Numbered from the stretch's first letter, positions 14,583 to 21,327 are shown. The stretch: DNA of 24,364 nt from DASWYB01 sp036405195 (GCA_036405195.1 DASWYB010000065.1:1-24364), one strand, 5' to 3'. Numbers and translations are program-made. The notes: generated from the sequence alone by a model not told the origin.

Positions 14583-14828
14583 TCACGGCTTAGCAATAAA
14601 GGCAGCGAGAAAACCTTCTTGCCGCCAAATCGCTAGTTCTCCTGAGCTAGGGATCGAAAGCCACCGGCCACGCGGCAGCGTATCAAAGCCTCACCCAGTA
14701 ATGCACTTTCTGGCAACGTGACCGTCACCCTGAAGCACAAACAGCCAGCCTCCTCCCTTCGGCCACCATACCCGACGCCCCTCGGGAATCCACCGCAACG
14801 ACTGCATCAATACGAACCTGGTCTCCAT
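14583..14828 (-). pseudogene. Mini-gene read as 45 + 35 codons separated by an in-frame TGA
   Basis: A very strong GGAGGAGGGGG precedes the ATG at 14828. Translation gives 45 residues rich in Trp, Gly and Arg and stops at TGA (14691-14693). The same frame stays open for 35 more protein-like codons to a second TGA (14583-14585). The two halves resemble each other: RWIPEGRRVWWPKGGGWLFV against RWLSIPSSGELAIWRQEG followed by FLAAFIA. This suggests one protein with two similar beta-hairpin-like units, broken by a nonsense mutation, or a 45-residue protein followed by chance open frame. Readthrough or selenocysteine is possible but no selenocysteine element was identified. No family is recognised. 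It diverges from the nucleotidyltransferase gene on the plus strand. Confidence 0.45.
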
Positions 14829-14857
14829 TTCCCCCTCCTCCTTACTCTATTTTATCA

Positions 14858-14898
14858 TATAATATGCTATACTTTCGACTAATCGCACTGGTGCGATT
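14858..14898 (+). promoter_or_regulatory. Divergent promoter region with perfect 18-base palindrome
   Basis: Plus strand: TATAAT (14858-14863) and TGC-TATACT (extended -10, hexamer 14868-14873). Minus-strand -10-like TATGAT and TAAAAT boxes serve the mini-gene. Just downstream of the -10 boxes is AATCGCACTGGTGCGATT (14881-14898), 8-base perfect arms around TG, either an operator or a 5' hairpin, 21 bases before the nucleotidyltransferase ATG. Confidence 0.65.
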
Positions 14899-14919
14899 CA
14901 ATCAGTCCCGGAGGGGAAA

Positions 14920-15735
14920 ATGGGATACGTATATGCACCAGAAGCGGTGCGGCTTCGTCGCGTGCCAAAGCTAGAAAACTATGGGCGTCTCATCAAGATC
15001 ACTCGAGAGCGACTACCTGGCATCGGCCTTATCGGTGGAGTCATTGGTGGTTCAGCCATCATTGGCCAACAGTCCATCCGGAGTGATCTTGACCTATTCG
15101 CGCTTTCTACCGCCGAACACATCGAAGATGTCCTCGAACGCGTCAGCGACATTGTTTACCAAGCCACTCAATGGCACATTGGCCTGAGACCCAGTTTGCT
15201 CGACTTTGAGGTCGGCCGAACCACTCTGCACCACCTAGATGCAGGGTTCTATGCCCATCTCCAATGGGCAGCACGCAACGGAGGCGTTATCGGGGAAGAC
15301 CCTCTTCCGAGAATCCAGAGCCAACACCTCAGCCCACGAGAAGGGGCCTGCCACTACCTCACGTTCAAGAGTCGTTCGCTCTCCATAAAGCGATCGTCTT
15401 TTAGAGGTATGCCGCTTCACGAACGGCTCGATGCTCTGCAAACCGCGCTCGAAAGTCCGATCCACGTGGCCAGAAAAGTCCTTGAGGCGTATGGTCACCC
15501 TTTCGAAGACACCAAAGCCTGCGTCCAAGAAGTCTACCGACGTCACTTCCCTGCTCATGCAGAGAAACTCGATGCGCTTGTAACATGTGATGCCTGGTAC
15601 ACAGGGCAACTCATCAAACACTTGCGTAAATTCGAGCTAGGACCGTACGAAGAAGTGCTCCGCGCGCTGGAACCATGCCTCAAGACATCCTTTTACTTTG
15701 TACGCGACAACTTGCTTATGCTCGCGCACAACTAA
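14920..15735 (+). CDS. Predicted polymerase-beta-fold nucleotidyltransferase with C-terminal helical domain
   Basis: Residues 35-60 read IGLIGGVIGGSAIIGQQ then SIRSDLDLF, the nucleotidyltransferase motif GGS-x(10)-DxD (Gly43-Ser45, Asp56, Asp58). A third acidic residue fits at Asp95 (SLLDFEVG), and GVIGEDPL at 122-129 resembles the segment after the core in antibiotic adenylyltransferases and MNT antitoxins. Residues 137-271 are helical, with several conserved-looking aromatic positions, perhaps a substrate or HEPN-like domain. Substrate is unknown: aminoglycoside-like, tRNA, protein AMPylation or a toxin-antitoxin role are all possible. GGAGGGG lies five bases before the ATG. It is monocistronic, with its own promoter, palindrome and terminator; no partner gene adjoins it except the TGA-split mini-gene transcribed away. 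Confidence 0.8.
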   Translation: MGYVYAPEAVRLRRVPKLENYGRLIKITRERLPGIGLIGGVIGGSAIIGQQSIRSDLDLFALSTAEHIEDVLERVSDIVYQATQWHIGLRPSLLDFEVGRTTLHHLDAGFYAHLQWAARNGGVIGEDPLPRIQSQHLSPREGACHYLTFKSRSLSIKRSSFRGMPLHERLDALQTALESPIHVARKVLEAYGHPFEDTKACVQEVYRRHFPAHAEKLDALVTCDAWYTGQLIKHLRKFELGPYEEVLRALEPCLKTSFYFVRDNLLMLAHN

Positions 15736-15739
15736 CCAT

Positions 15740-15786
15740 CTCCCCGGGCGCCAGCTCTTCGCTGGTTCTCGGGGAGCTTTGTTTTA
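15740..15786 (+). terminator. Terminator of nucleotidyltransferase gene
   Basis: CTCCCCG (15740-15746) pairs with CGGGGAG (15770-15776); inner CCAGC/GCTGG (15751-15755 and 15761-15765); then CTTTGTTTTA. The T-run reaches the stop of the convergent regulator gene. Confidence 0.85.
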
Positions 15787-16455
15787 GATGTGAGTTGGCT
15801 TGCTTACCGTAAACGACTTACTCCACACTGACTCGAAAAACTTCTGATATCGCTCAACGATTACCGGACTTTTAATTTCAATAATCATGGGATGGTCGCC
15901 CCAAACCAAATTAGCGATACGGTTTCTCGTAATACTCATCCCGGTAGGAATTTCTTGCATGGTTGATTTAATCTGTAAATTGGGCACATTACGATATGTT
16001 TGAGCCACTTTTATTTTCACTTCTTCATGCACCAAAGTTTTATCTTCTACGTTCTTACGGGTCAATTCCGTATGGTAATTAAGTAAGAAAGCACCTATTT
16101 CTGAGTCGTAATATTCGCTTTTAAAAGCAAATGACCAATAAAAATCTCCCTGTTTAAGCTCTGAGTGGAGAGATCGAAAAAAACGGAGAAAGGCTTCTTT
16201 CCCCTTATAGACTCGTACCACATCGTTACCAAACTCATCTAAAACTTTTTCCTCGGTTCGAAGACTGTAGTACGTGCCACGCTGTTTGCCATTTCTCTCC
16301 ACGTATCCAAGCTCAACCAAACGAGATAACACTTGTTTCGTAGTAGGACGAGGCAAACCCAACTTCCGATAGGCATATTGCACGGTAATCTGAGCCTTTA
16401 TATCAAAAAGCGCCAGCATGTTTCGTTGATTTAAGGTTAAGGTAGCTATATCCAT
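15784..16455 (-). CDS. Winged-helix regulator with TrmB-like C-terminal domain
   Basis: Residues 5-66 form a winged helix (LTLNQRNMLALFDIKAQITV, then the recognition helix area TTKQVLSRLVELGYVERNGK and the wing RGTYYSLR). Residues 80-215 look like an effector domain; the ending (GMSITRNRIANLVWG, IIEIKSPVIVERYQKFFESVW) strongly resembles the last segment of TrmB-type regulators. No ligand can be given. AGGAG lies five bases before the ATG. Two copies of TATACATAA sit ten bases apart over its promoter, suggesting autoregulation. It has lower GC than the flanking orphan genes, so it may belong to the native gene set. It could regulate the divergent gene at 16564. Confidence 0.85.
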   Translation of the reverse strand: MDIATLTLNQRNMLALFDIKAQITVQYAYRKLGLPRPTTKQVLSRLVELGYVERNGKQRGTYYSLRTEEKVLDEFGNDVVRVYKGKEAFLRFFRSLHSELKQGDFYWSFAFKSEYYDSEIGAFLLNYHTELTRKNVEDKTLVHEEVKIKVAQTYRNVPNLQIKSTMQEIPTGMSITRNRIANLVWGDHPMIIEIKSPVIVERYQKFFESVWSKSFTVSKPTHI

Positions 16456-16477
16456 TTCACTCCTGTTTTAGGAATAA

Positions 16478-16502
16478 ACTATATACATAAGTATACATAA
16501 AT
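16478..16502 (-). promoter_or_regulatory. Promoter and direct-repeat operator of regulator gene
   Basis: Minus-strand -10 TATAGT (16478-16483). TATACATAA occurs at 16482-16490 and 16492-16500, a ten-base period, one helical turn, with GTATAC in the middle. Placed for autoregulation and possibly for control of the divergent gene 60 bases to the right. Confidence 0.5.
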
Positions 16503-16563
16503 ATTCTTTTCTACTCAATACCTTGCTACAGTTGGCTCAGTTTTTGCTTCGTACGAGGAGAAC

Positions 16564-16995
16564 ATGAACATCAACACGTTAAAGTGGACACGCCAGCCTA
16601 GGATCGCACTAGAGGCAATTCCGGCTCACTACAAAGTTCTTCGATCAATCGTGTGCGCGAGCCCAGGACAAGGTCCTGTTTACATTATGCTTTGCTTCTT
16701 CCATGAAGGCTGTGATTGTTGCTTTCAAGTCAGAGCCCATGAGGTAGACAGCATTACGCTTCCTTTTCCTGGGAGAGACGAGGTAGATACACTCACCTAC
16801 ATGACCGTTGAGATACCGGGAAAAACGCTCTTCGTCGAAGAGTTTGAGGATCCAAAGGCAGAAGTGAACTGTAAGCAACGCTTTGAAGATCTTTGCCAAA
16901 CACTACCGGATGAGAAGTCCGAAGACTTCATGAAAACGTACATCATTCGCCACGGTAATGAAGCATGGGAGCTAAGAAGCCAACTTTGGCTCTAA
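16564..16995 (+). CDS. Unknown 143-residue cysteine-containing protein
   Basis: Not recognised. Soluble, no signal or membrane segment. Predicted alternating strands in residues 20-95, including IMLCFFHEGCDCCFQVRAHEVDSI with a CxCC cluster at about 50-53, then VEIPGKTLFVEEFEDP, and a helical acidic C-terminus ending SQLWL. The clustered cysteines could bind metal, but there is no second clear pair. CGAGGAG lies five bases before the ATG. It stands alone, followed by a TTCG-loop terminator, and faces away from the TrmB-like regulator, which may control it. I cannot offer a function. Confidence 0.75.
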   Translation: MNINTLKWTRQPRIALEAIPAHYKVLRSIVCASPGQGPVYIMLCFFHEGCDCCFQVRAHEVDSITLPFPGRDEVDTLTYMTVEIPGKTLFVEEFEDPKAEVNCKQRFEDLCQTLPDEKSEDFMKTYIIRHGNEAWELRSQLWL

Positions 16996-17000
16996 GTTTT

Positions 17001-17028
17001 GTCCGAGCTTCGGCTCGGACTCTCTCTT
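17001..17028 (+). terminator. TTCG-tetraloop terminator
   Basis: Perfect arms GTCCGAGC (17001-17008) and GCTCGGAC (17013-17020) closed by TTCG, then TCTCTCTT. Six bases after the stop of the preceding gene. Confidence 0.85.
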
Positions 17029-17053
17029 CAGCATTTAATCAGAAATGCTGAAG
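17026..17053 (+). promoter_or_regulatory. Inverted repeat covering the first ATG of the next gene
   Basis: CTTCAGCATTT (17026-17036) and AAATGCTGAAG (17043-17053), perfect 11-base arms, six-base loop. The right arm contains the ATG at 17045. TTTAAT (17034-17039), close to a -10 box, lies in it. It may sequester the start or act as an operator. Confidence 0.5.
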
Positions 17054-17374
17054 TGGAGAAACGGGAACATCATAACTATGGCAGCACTAGAAGGAGTCAG
17101 TTGGGAAGCAGCACTCGAGTCAATTCGAAAAAATATAACCGGAGAACATAATCCTGGACAACCCGTCAGAGCTCAATTTTCCTGGCATAAGAATGGGTTG
17201 CTCGAATGCCGACTTGTCATTAGTGGAATGTATGTATGCCATGGTAAGTGGATCAATTTCGAGGGAAAGATCTACACCCATGAGAGCCACATGACTTGGG
17301 CGGAAGGGGGCTTCAACTTAGAGACGGGTAACGGCGGCTGGAAAGAGCTGGTAAACAAGCCTGATCACGATTAA
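17045..17374 (+). CDS. Unknown 109-residue protein (start uncertain)
   Basis: Not recognised. Soluble, aromatic-rich and apparently beta-rich: AQFSWHKNGLLECRLVISG, then YVCHGKWINFEGKIY and a Gly/Asn-rich end (GGFNLETGNGGWKEL). The ATG at 17045 has no Shine-Dalgarno and lies in a hairpin arm; it could be leaderless behind TTTAAT, or the real start may be the ATG at 17078 (98 residues, preceded by a weak GGGA). It follows the terminator of the previous gene, so it needs its own promoter, and it ends at a terminator shared with the convergent tatD. Two cysteines at about 55 and 65. No function assigned. Confidence 0.65.
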   Translation: MLKWRNGNIITMAALEGVSWEAALESIRKNITGEHNPGQPVRAQFSWHKNGLLECRLVISGMYVCHGKWINFEGKIYTHESHMTWAEGGFNLETGNGGWKELVNKPDHD

Positions 17375-17379
17375 CAACT

Positions 17380-17420
17380 GCCCGCACGACCAAGTAATAG
17401 GTACGGCGGGCTCTTATTTT
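17380..17420. terminator. Hairpin terminator between convergent genes
   Basis: GCCCGC (17380-17385) pairs with GCGGGC (17406-17411), with ACC/GGT inside; plus-strand tail TCTTATTTT runs over the tatD stop. It ends the plus-strand gene and probably also slows transcription past tatD. Confidence 0.7.
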
Positions 17421-18163
17421 AGGTTAAAAAAACGTTCGGCAGTTTGGGTTGTTCTCTCTGCGACTTCTTCAATAGACACCCCTTTTAACTCCGCGATAAA
17501 TTGGGCTACTTTCGCCACCGTACTCGGTTCATTCGGCCATTTTTCTCCTGGCCAGGCTAAATAAGGGCCATCGGTTTCGAGCATCATTTGATCTAGTGGC
17601 CATTCTTTTACCGCTTCGAGCGTCTCTGGACTCATGTTTTTTCGCGCCAGAATGGCCGTTACAGACATTAAAAGTCCCAATTCGCGCATCTTACTTGCTT
17701 CTTTTTTTGTGCCCGTAAAACAATGAATAACGGCCTTACCGCGTAATTGCGGGTAGTCAGCTAAAATCTGAAAGGTTTCATCCCAGGTTTCGCGAATATG
17801 AATTAAAGCTGGCTTCTCGGTTTGGACAGCTAAATCCAGAAAAAAACGAAGACGTTTTTCTTGATCTTCCATAGGGCCAGCATTTCTATCTGTCCCGATC
17901 TCTCCGATCGCTTTCACTTCTGGCAATTTCGCTAAGTCTGCATATGGCGCTAACTCTTCAGCCTCTCCTAAGGGATGCAAACCAATGCCAGGAATAATTT
18001 CTGGATAGCTTTTAGCTAACGCAATTACCTGCTCGGAAGATTTAAAATCCAAACCTGGCGACACAAACCGAGTAACACCTACCTCTTTGGCACGAGTAAT
18101 AACTTCGCCGATATCGCCAAAATCGGGGTAAGTTAAATGAACATGTGTATCGATAAACTGCAT
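17414..18163 (-). CDS. tatD: TatD-family metal-dependent deoxyribonuclease
   Basis: TatD-type hydrolases are TIM-barrel enzymes with 3'-5' DNase or related activity. The 249 residues show the metal sites in order: FIDTHVHL at 3-10, AIGEIGTDRN with the bridging Glu near 95, ALIHIRE near 125, AVIHCFTG near 145 and LETDGPYL near 197, and the ending VAERTTQTAERFFNL typical of the family. It is downstream of metG with a permease gene between (gap 23 bases), but it also has its own extended -10 six bases before the ATG, so it can be made from a leaderless transcript. Confidence 0.95.
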   Translation of the reverse strand: MQFIDTHVHLTYPDFGDIGEVITRAKEVGVTRFVSPGLDFKSSEQVIALAKSYPEIIPGIGLHPLGEAEELAPYADLAKLPEVKAIGEIGTDRNAGPMEDQEKRLRFFLDLAVQTEKPALIHIRETWDETFQILADYPQLRGKAVIHCFTGTKKEASKMRELGLLMSVTAILARKNMSPETLEAVKEWPLDQMMLETDGPYLAWPGEKWPNEPSTVAKVAQFIAELKGVSIEEVAERTTQTAERFFNLK

Positions 18164-18169
18164 GAAGTT

Positions 18170-18178
18170 AGTATAGCA
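18170..18178 (-). promoter_or_regulatory. Extended -10 of tatD (leaderless)
   Basis: Minus-strand TGC-TATACT with the hexamer at 18170-18175, six bases before the ATG at 18163. It is the same nonamer as in the nucleotidyltransferase promoter at 14868. Confidence 0.6.
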
Positions 18179-18186
18179 GAGAAACT

Positions 18187-19047
18187 TTATTTCCCTGCAA
18201 ATTGCAGGATCGATGTCGCATAAATAATAGCGACCGAAATAATTGCAGCAGCAATAATTACTTTAAGACGCATACGTTCATGAAGCACCATCGCCGATGC
18301 GGCGTAAACACCCATAGGAGCAGCAATCGTCACGAGTGCAGTAAACGGAATGCCAACTTCTTTGTAACCATAGTAACGAAGCACCATAAATATGGCTCCC
18401 AAAAGACCAGACAAACTAATCGCATTCAAAAATCCACGATCAACTGTCTTGGCTTGCGGGCGGTAATAAGCGTAGAAGAAACCAAAGAGAATAAGGGTAC
18501 GGACACAGTAAAGAGAAACCGGAGAAATAACTCCATCGCGGAGAAGTTCGGCAGCAATAATATCTTCTGTCGCCATCAAAACAACCGCGACCAAAAGGTT
18601 TAGGCTGTAGTGATTCAAACTAAAGTGATGTTTGTCCCAGTGGCTCCACACTAAAGCTGCAGCCGCAATAATAGCCGCGACACCGATGCGGATATCCCAT
18701 GTCTCAGGAAAGAAAACCCACGACAGTACAACCGTCACTAAAGGCACGAGCATAAGAATAGTTTCGAACTCGTAAAGCTTTTCCTTTTGGAGACTTTCGT
18801 AGTAAAAGATGTTCCATGTGATGGCGAGGATAATCAGGACCAAAAATAAGAAAAGGAACTGCGGAGAAAGGAGCAATACCCAATTAACCCGACCTAAAAA
18901 TGGTGTCATGAGAGCCGAAAAAAAGAACAGATACAAAAACAAAAACGGAATAAACGTCGAGAGCGGAATTTTTCGCTTCGAGAGAGAGAACTTATCAACA
19001 ACCGTCTGTGCGCCCATGGCGAGCGCTGCCAGAAATGGTGCAATCAT
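18187..19047 (-). CDS. EamA/DMT-superfamily permease, ten membrane helices
   Basis: The 286 residues carry about ten evenly spaced membrane helices in two five-helix halves, the EamA (drug/metabolite transporter) layout. Visible pieces: the N-terminal half with IPLSTFIPFLFLYLFFFSAL and WNIFYYESLQKEKLYEFETILMLVPLVTV split by short loops, and the C-terminal half with LNAISLSGLLGAIF, YYGYKEVGIPFTALVTIAAP and HERMRLKVIIAAAIISVAII. The middle glutamate (MATEDIIAAELL) may lie in a helix. Substrate cannot be told. AGGAGGGG lies upstream of the ATG, and the gene follows the metG stop by 21 bases, so it is in the metG operon. Confidence 0.88.
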   Translation of the reverse strand: MIAPFLAALAMGAQTVVDKFSLSKRKIPLSTFIPFLFLYLFFFSALMTPFLGRVNWVLLLSPQFLFLFLVLIILAITWNIFYYESLQKEKLYEFETILMLVPLVTVVLSWVFFPETWDIRIGVAAIIAAAALVWSHWDKHHFSLNHYSLNLLVAVVLMATEDIIAAELLRDGVISPVSLYCVRTLILFGFFYAYYRPQAKTVDRGFLNAISLSGLLGAIFMVLRYYGYKEVGIPFTALVTIAAPMGVYAASAMVLHERMRLKVIIAAAIISVAIIYATSILQFAGK

Positions 19048-19068
19048 ATCCGCCCCTCCTATGGGCCG

Positions 19069-20571
19069 TTACGCCGCTAACCGCGGGAACAGGGGTTCAA
19101 GTGGTGGAATTGTCTTCCCTGCCGTGTGGTTTGCTTTACCCAGCGTAGCATAGTCAACTTGACTTACGCTAGTGCCAAAGCCGGCTAGGATTTTATCTGT
19201 TGCCTCGGGAAGAAATGGAGCAAGGAAACAAGCTAAAACAAATACATTTTCAGCCAAATTTGCCAGCACCTCATCTAGTTTCTTCTGATCCGTCTTCGCT
19301 AAAGCCCAAGGCTTCTCGTCTTCAATATACTTATTGAAATTATCCGCATGCAGGCGCAACGTGTCGGTAACCTTGGTCAAATCAGCCGATTCGTAAGCCG
19401 CGTCCAAAAAGTCGCGAGTTTTCTCGATATGGAGCAAAGGTACTTCAATTCCATCAGGGACTCTTCCTTCTCTGTAGCGGAGAATCATTGAAGCTACTCG
19501 GCTAAACAAATTACCAAAATTATTGGCTAAGTCACTATTAAAACGCTCATCCAGTCGATCCAAGGTTAAGTCCCCATCAGCGCCAAACGGGACAGCTGTC
19601 GCAAGAAGCCAACGAGTTGCATCAACTCCATAACGACCAATTAGTTCCCCCGGAGTAATGACATTGCCTAAGCTCTTGGACATTTTTTGCCCTCCACTTG
19701 TAAAGTACCCGTGAACAAAGAGTTCTTTCGGCAAGGGTAAATCCGCGGCTAAGATGATCGCGGGCCAAATTAAGGCATGGAATCGCAAAATATCTTTACC
19801 AATAATCTGAAGTGTGGGCGGAAATTCAGGACGCTTTCCAGACTTAAATTCTGGACCATTAACATCAGCTGCCGAAAGATAGTTTAAAAGAGCGTCTACC
19901 CACACATACACTGTATGTGACTCGTCCCAGGGTAACGGCACGCCCCACGCAACATTTTTACGGCTGATAGCGACATCCCGAAGACCTTCATGCTCAATGA
20001 AACCTAAAACCTCGTTTTTGCGAGAGGACGGCGACACTTTAAATGTATCAGCGTTTAATGCTTCTTTTATCTGGGTTTCGAAAGCCGAAAGTTTAAATAA
20101 GTAGGCCTCTTCAGCAACCTCATTCAACGGAGTTAAGTGGATCGGACACGTGTTATTTTCACCAATTTGAGTTTCAGTTTTGAACTCTTCACAACCCGTA
20201 CAGTACCACCCCTTATACTCCCCTTTATAGATGTGTCCTTTGTCATATAAATCTTGTAAAAATTTCTGTACATACGCTTTATGCTTCGGATTCGTCGTGC
20301 GAATGAATCCATCTGGCTGAATATTGAGTTCTTTCCAAGCAGCGAAAAACTTAGCAGAGATTTCATCAGTAAAAGCTTGTGGCTCTTTTCCAGCTTTAGC
20401 AGCAGCCTCAGCAATTTTTGCCCCGTGCTCATCAGTTCCCGTTAAGAAAAATGTATCTTCCCCTTTATATTTCGAATAACGCGCAAAAACATCAGCCACA
20501 AGCGTGGTATACGCGCTGCCAATATGGGGATCACCATTCACATAATAAATAGGAGTCGTAATGTAGCTCAT
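19069..20571 (-). CDS. metG: Methionyl-tRNA synthetase
   Basis: Charges tRNA(Met). The frame is open to 20712, but the ATG at 20571 is chosen: the family starts ITTPIYYVNGDPHIG and TATAAT lies nine bases upstream, making the longer start impossible for that transcript. From there 500 residues: HIGS at 16-19 (HIGH-type motif), GTDEHG at 45-50, a single zinc knuckle Cys124-x2-Cys127 with Cys142 and His145 in the connective domain, KMSKS at 296-300, and the helical anticodon domain (NLFSRVASMIL, EDEKPWALAK). There is no C-terminal tRNA-binding EMAP domain, as in the short form. First gene of a metG-permease-tatD operon. Confidence 0.97.
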   Translation of the reverse strand: MSYITTPIYYVNGDPHIGSAYTTLVADVFARYSKYKGEDTFFLTGTDEHGAKIAEAAAKAGKEPQAFTDEISAKFFAAWKELNIQPDGFIRTTNPKHKAYVQKFLQDLYDKGHIYKGEYKGWYCTGCEEFKTETQIGENNTCPIHLTPLNEVAEEAYLFKLSAFETQIKEALNADTFKVSPSSRKNEVLGFIEHEGLRDVAISRKNVAWGVPLPWDESHTVYVWVDALLNYLSAADVNGPEFKSGKRPEFPPTLQIIGKDILRFHALIWPAIILAADLPLPKELFVHGYFTSGGQKMSKSLGNVITPGELIGRYGVDATRWLLATAVPFGADGDLTLDRLDERFNSDLANNFGNLFSRVASMILRYREGRVPDGIEVPLLHIEKTRDFLDAAYESADLTKVTDTLRLHADNFNKYIEDEKPWALAKTDQKKLDEVLANLAENVFVLACFLAPFLPEATDKILAGFGTSVSQVDYATLGKANHTAGKTIPPLEPLFPRLAA

Positions 20572-20580
20572 AACCCTTTT

Positions 20581-20586
20581 ATTATA
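20581..20586 (-). promoter_or_regulatory. -10 box of metG (leaderless or near-leaderless)
   Basis: Consensus TATAAT on the minus strand, nine bases before the ATG; AAGGG is only two bases from the ATG. It lies between the terminator of the upstream gene and metG. Confidence 0.6.
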
Positions 20587-20599
20587 CCCGAAGCAACTA

Positions 20600-20646
20600 A
20601 AAACAAAAGAAAAGGGCGCCTGGCTTATTGTTATAAGCCAGGCGCC
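20600..20646 (-). terminator. Strong terminator of upstream unknown gene
   Basis: Perfect 13-base arms 20615-20627 and 20634-20646 with a six-base loop; on the minus strand followed by CCCTTTTCTTTTGTTTTT. It separates the orphan gene at 20669 from metG. Confidence 0.92.
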
Positions 20647-20668
20647 TAAGCGGAAAGGCGATCGGACT

Positions 20669-21241
20669 CTACGCAATACGCTGGAGCATATCCGAGAGCT
20701 CAGTGACTTCATGACACAAACTGGCCGCTTCTGCGGCTCTTACCTGAAGACTCCCCGACCACGCTCGTATATTGCCCATGAGCGCATCCACGACCGTGAC
20801 CGGAGTTACACCAATGCTCTGGAGCTGAAGGAGCGAGGACTCAACAATCGTGACTGCGCAGGCACGCTCATACCACTGGCAAGTGGTATCAGGGTGTGAA
20901 TAGGGCTCCACCTTCAGATCGATCCAAAAGCGGTGGAACAACCCTGACCGGCCTAATCCCCAGCCATTGAGCAGTGATACACCTTCTCGGGGTTCTTGAT
21001 TCCGGGCAAGGTAGTAATAGCCGTCAACGTCAGCCATCGGCAGACCAACCGGATTATCAGCACGAAGCGCATGGCTACCACCTGATCCCCCCTCTAGAAA
21101 ACTACGATCGGACAGCCTGCCCATTGGTAAGCGGTTCAAGTGAGGCCTGAGCAGTTCTTGAAGAGCTGACCCGAGTTCCGCAACTTCAGCCTCACTCAAA
21201 GGCTCTGACCGTACGAGTAGATCTCGAAACTTTCTTTTCAC
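20669..21241 (-). CDS. Predicted nucleotidyltransferase-fold orphan protein
   Basis: No named family, but a polymerase-beta-type nucleotidyltransferase core is visible: EGGSGGSHAL at 50-59 (GGS motif), ADVDGYY at 70-76 (Asp71 and Asp73), and a third acidic strand FWIDLKVE at 105-112 (Asp108). The 14 residues between GGS and DVD are within the usual range. N-terminal residues 1-45 and C-terminal 120-190 are helical. The start is GTG with GGGGG six to ten bases upstream. It is monocistronic with TATAAT about 65 bases upstream and a very strong terminator behind. Base composition is richer in GC than metG or rsmI. The 3' part of the frame is overlapped only by an upstream extension of metG, not by the real metG. 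Substrate and role unknown. Confidence 0.72.
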   Translation of the reverse strand: MKRKFRDLLVRSEPLSEAEVAELGSALQELLRPHLNRLPMGRLSDRSFLEGGSGGSHALRADNPVGLPMADVDGYYYLARNQEPREGVSLLNGWGLGRSGLFHRFWIDLKVEPYSHPDTTCQWYERACAVTIVESSLLQLQSIGVTPVTVVDALMGNIRAWSGSLQVRAAEAASLCHEVTELSDMLQRIA

Positions 21242-21305
21242 AGGATCCCCCTTTTCGTCACAATAGGTTTTCAGGTTACTCCTTACTCACCACCCGACAC
21301 TATAA

Positions 21306-21311
21306 ATTATA
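21306..21311 (-). promoter_or_regulatory. -10 box of orphan nucleotidyltransferase gene
   Basis: TATAAT on the minus strand about 65 bases before the GTG. The -35 (TTTGCT, 17 bases upstream) is poor and lies at the end of the terminator hairpin of the gene before. Confidence 0.45.
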
Positions 21312-21327
21312 CTTTAATTCATATAAA

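Noticed and set aside
14691..14693. UGA read as glycine (code of Gracilibacteria/Absconditabacteria)
   Set aside because: TGA is used as a true stop in ATGA overlaps at 3900-3903 and 1439-1442 between well-defined genes, so the whole-genome recoding explanation fails.
14503..14721. 72-codon open frame on the plus strand
   Set aside because: Begins inside a terminator stem and opposes the mini-gene, which has a far better ribosome site.
15235..15621. 128-codon open frame on the minus strand
   Set aside because: Antisense to the nucleotidyltransferase gene; no start signals.
20572..20712. N-terminal extension of MetG by 47 residues
   Set aside because: It would start inside the upstream gene and run through that gene's terminator and the metG -10 box; the family begins at the ATG at 20571.
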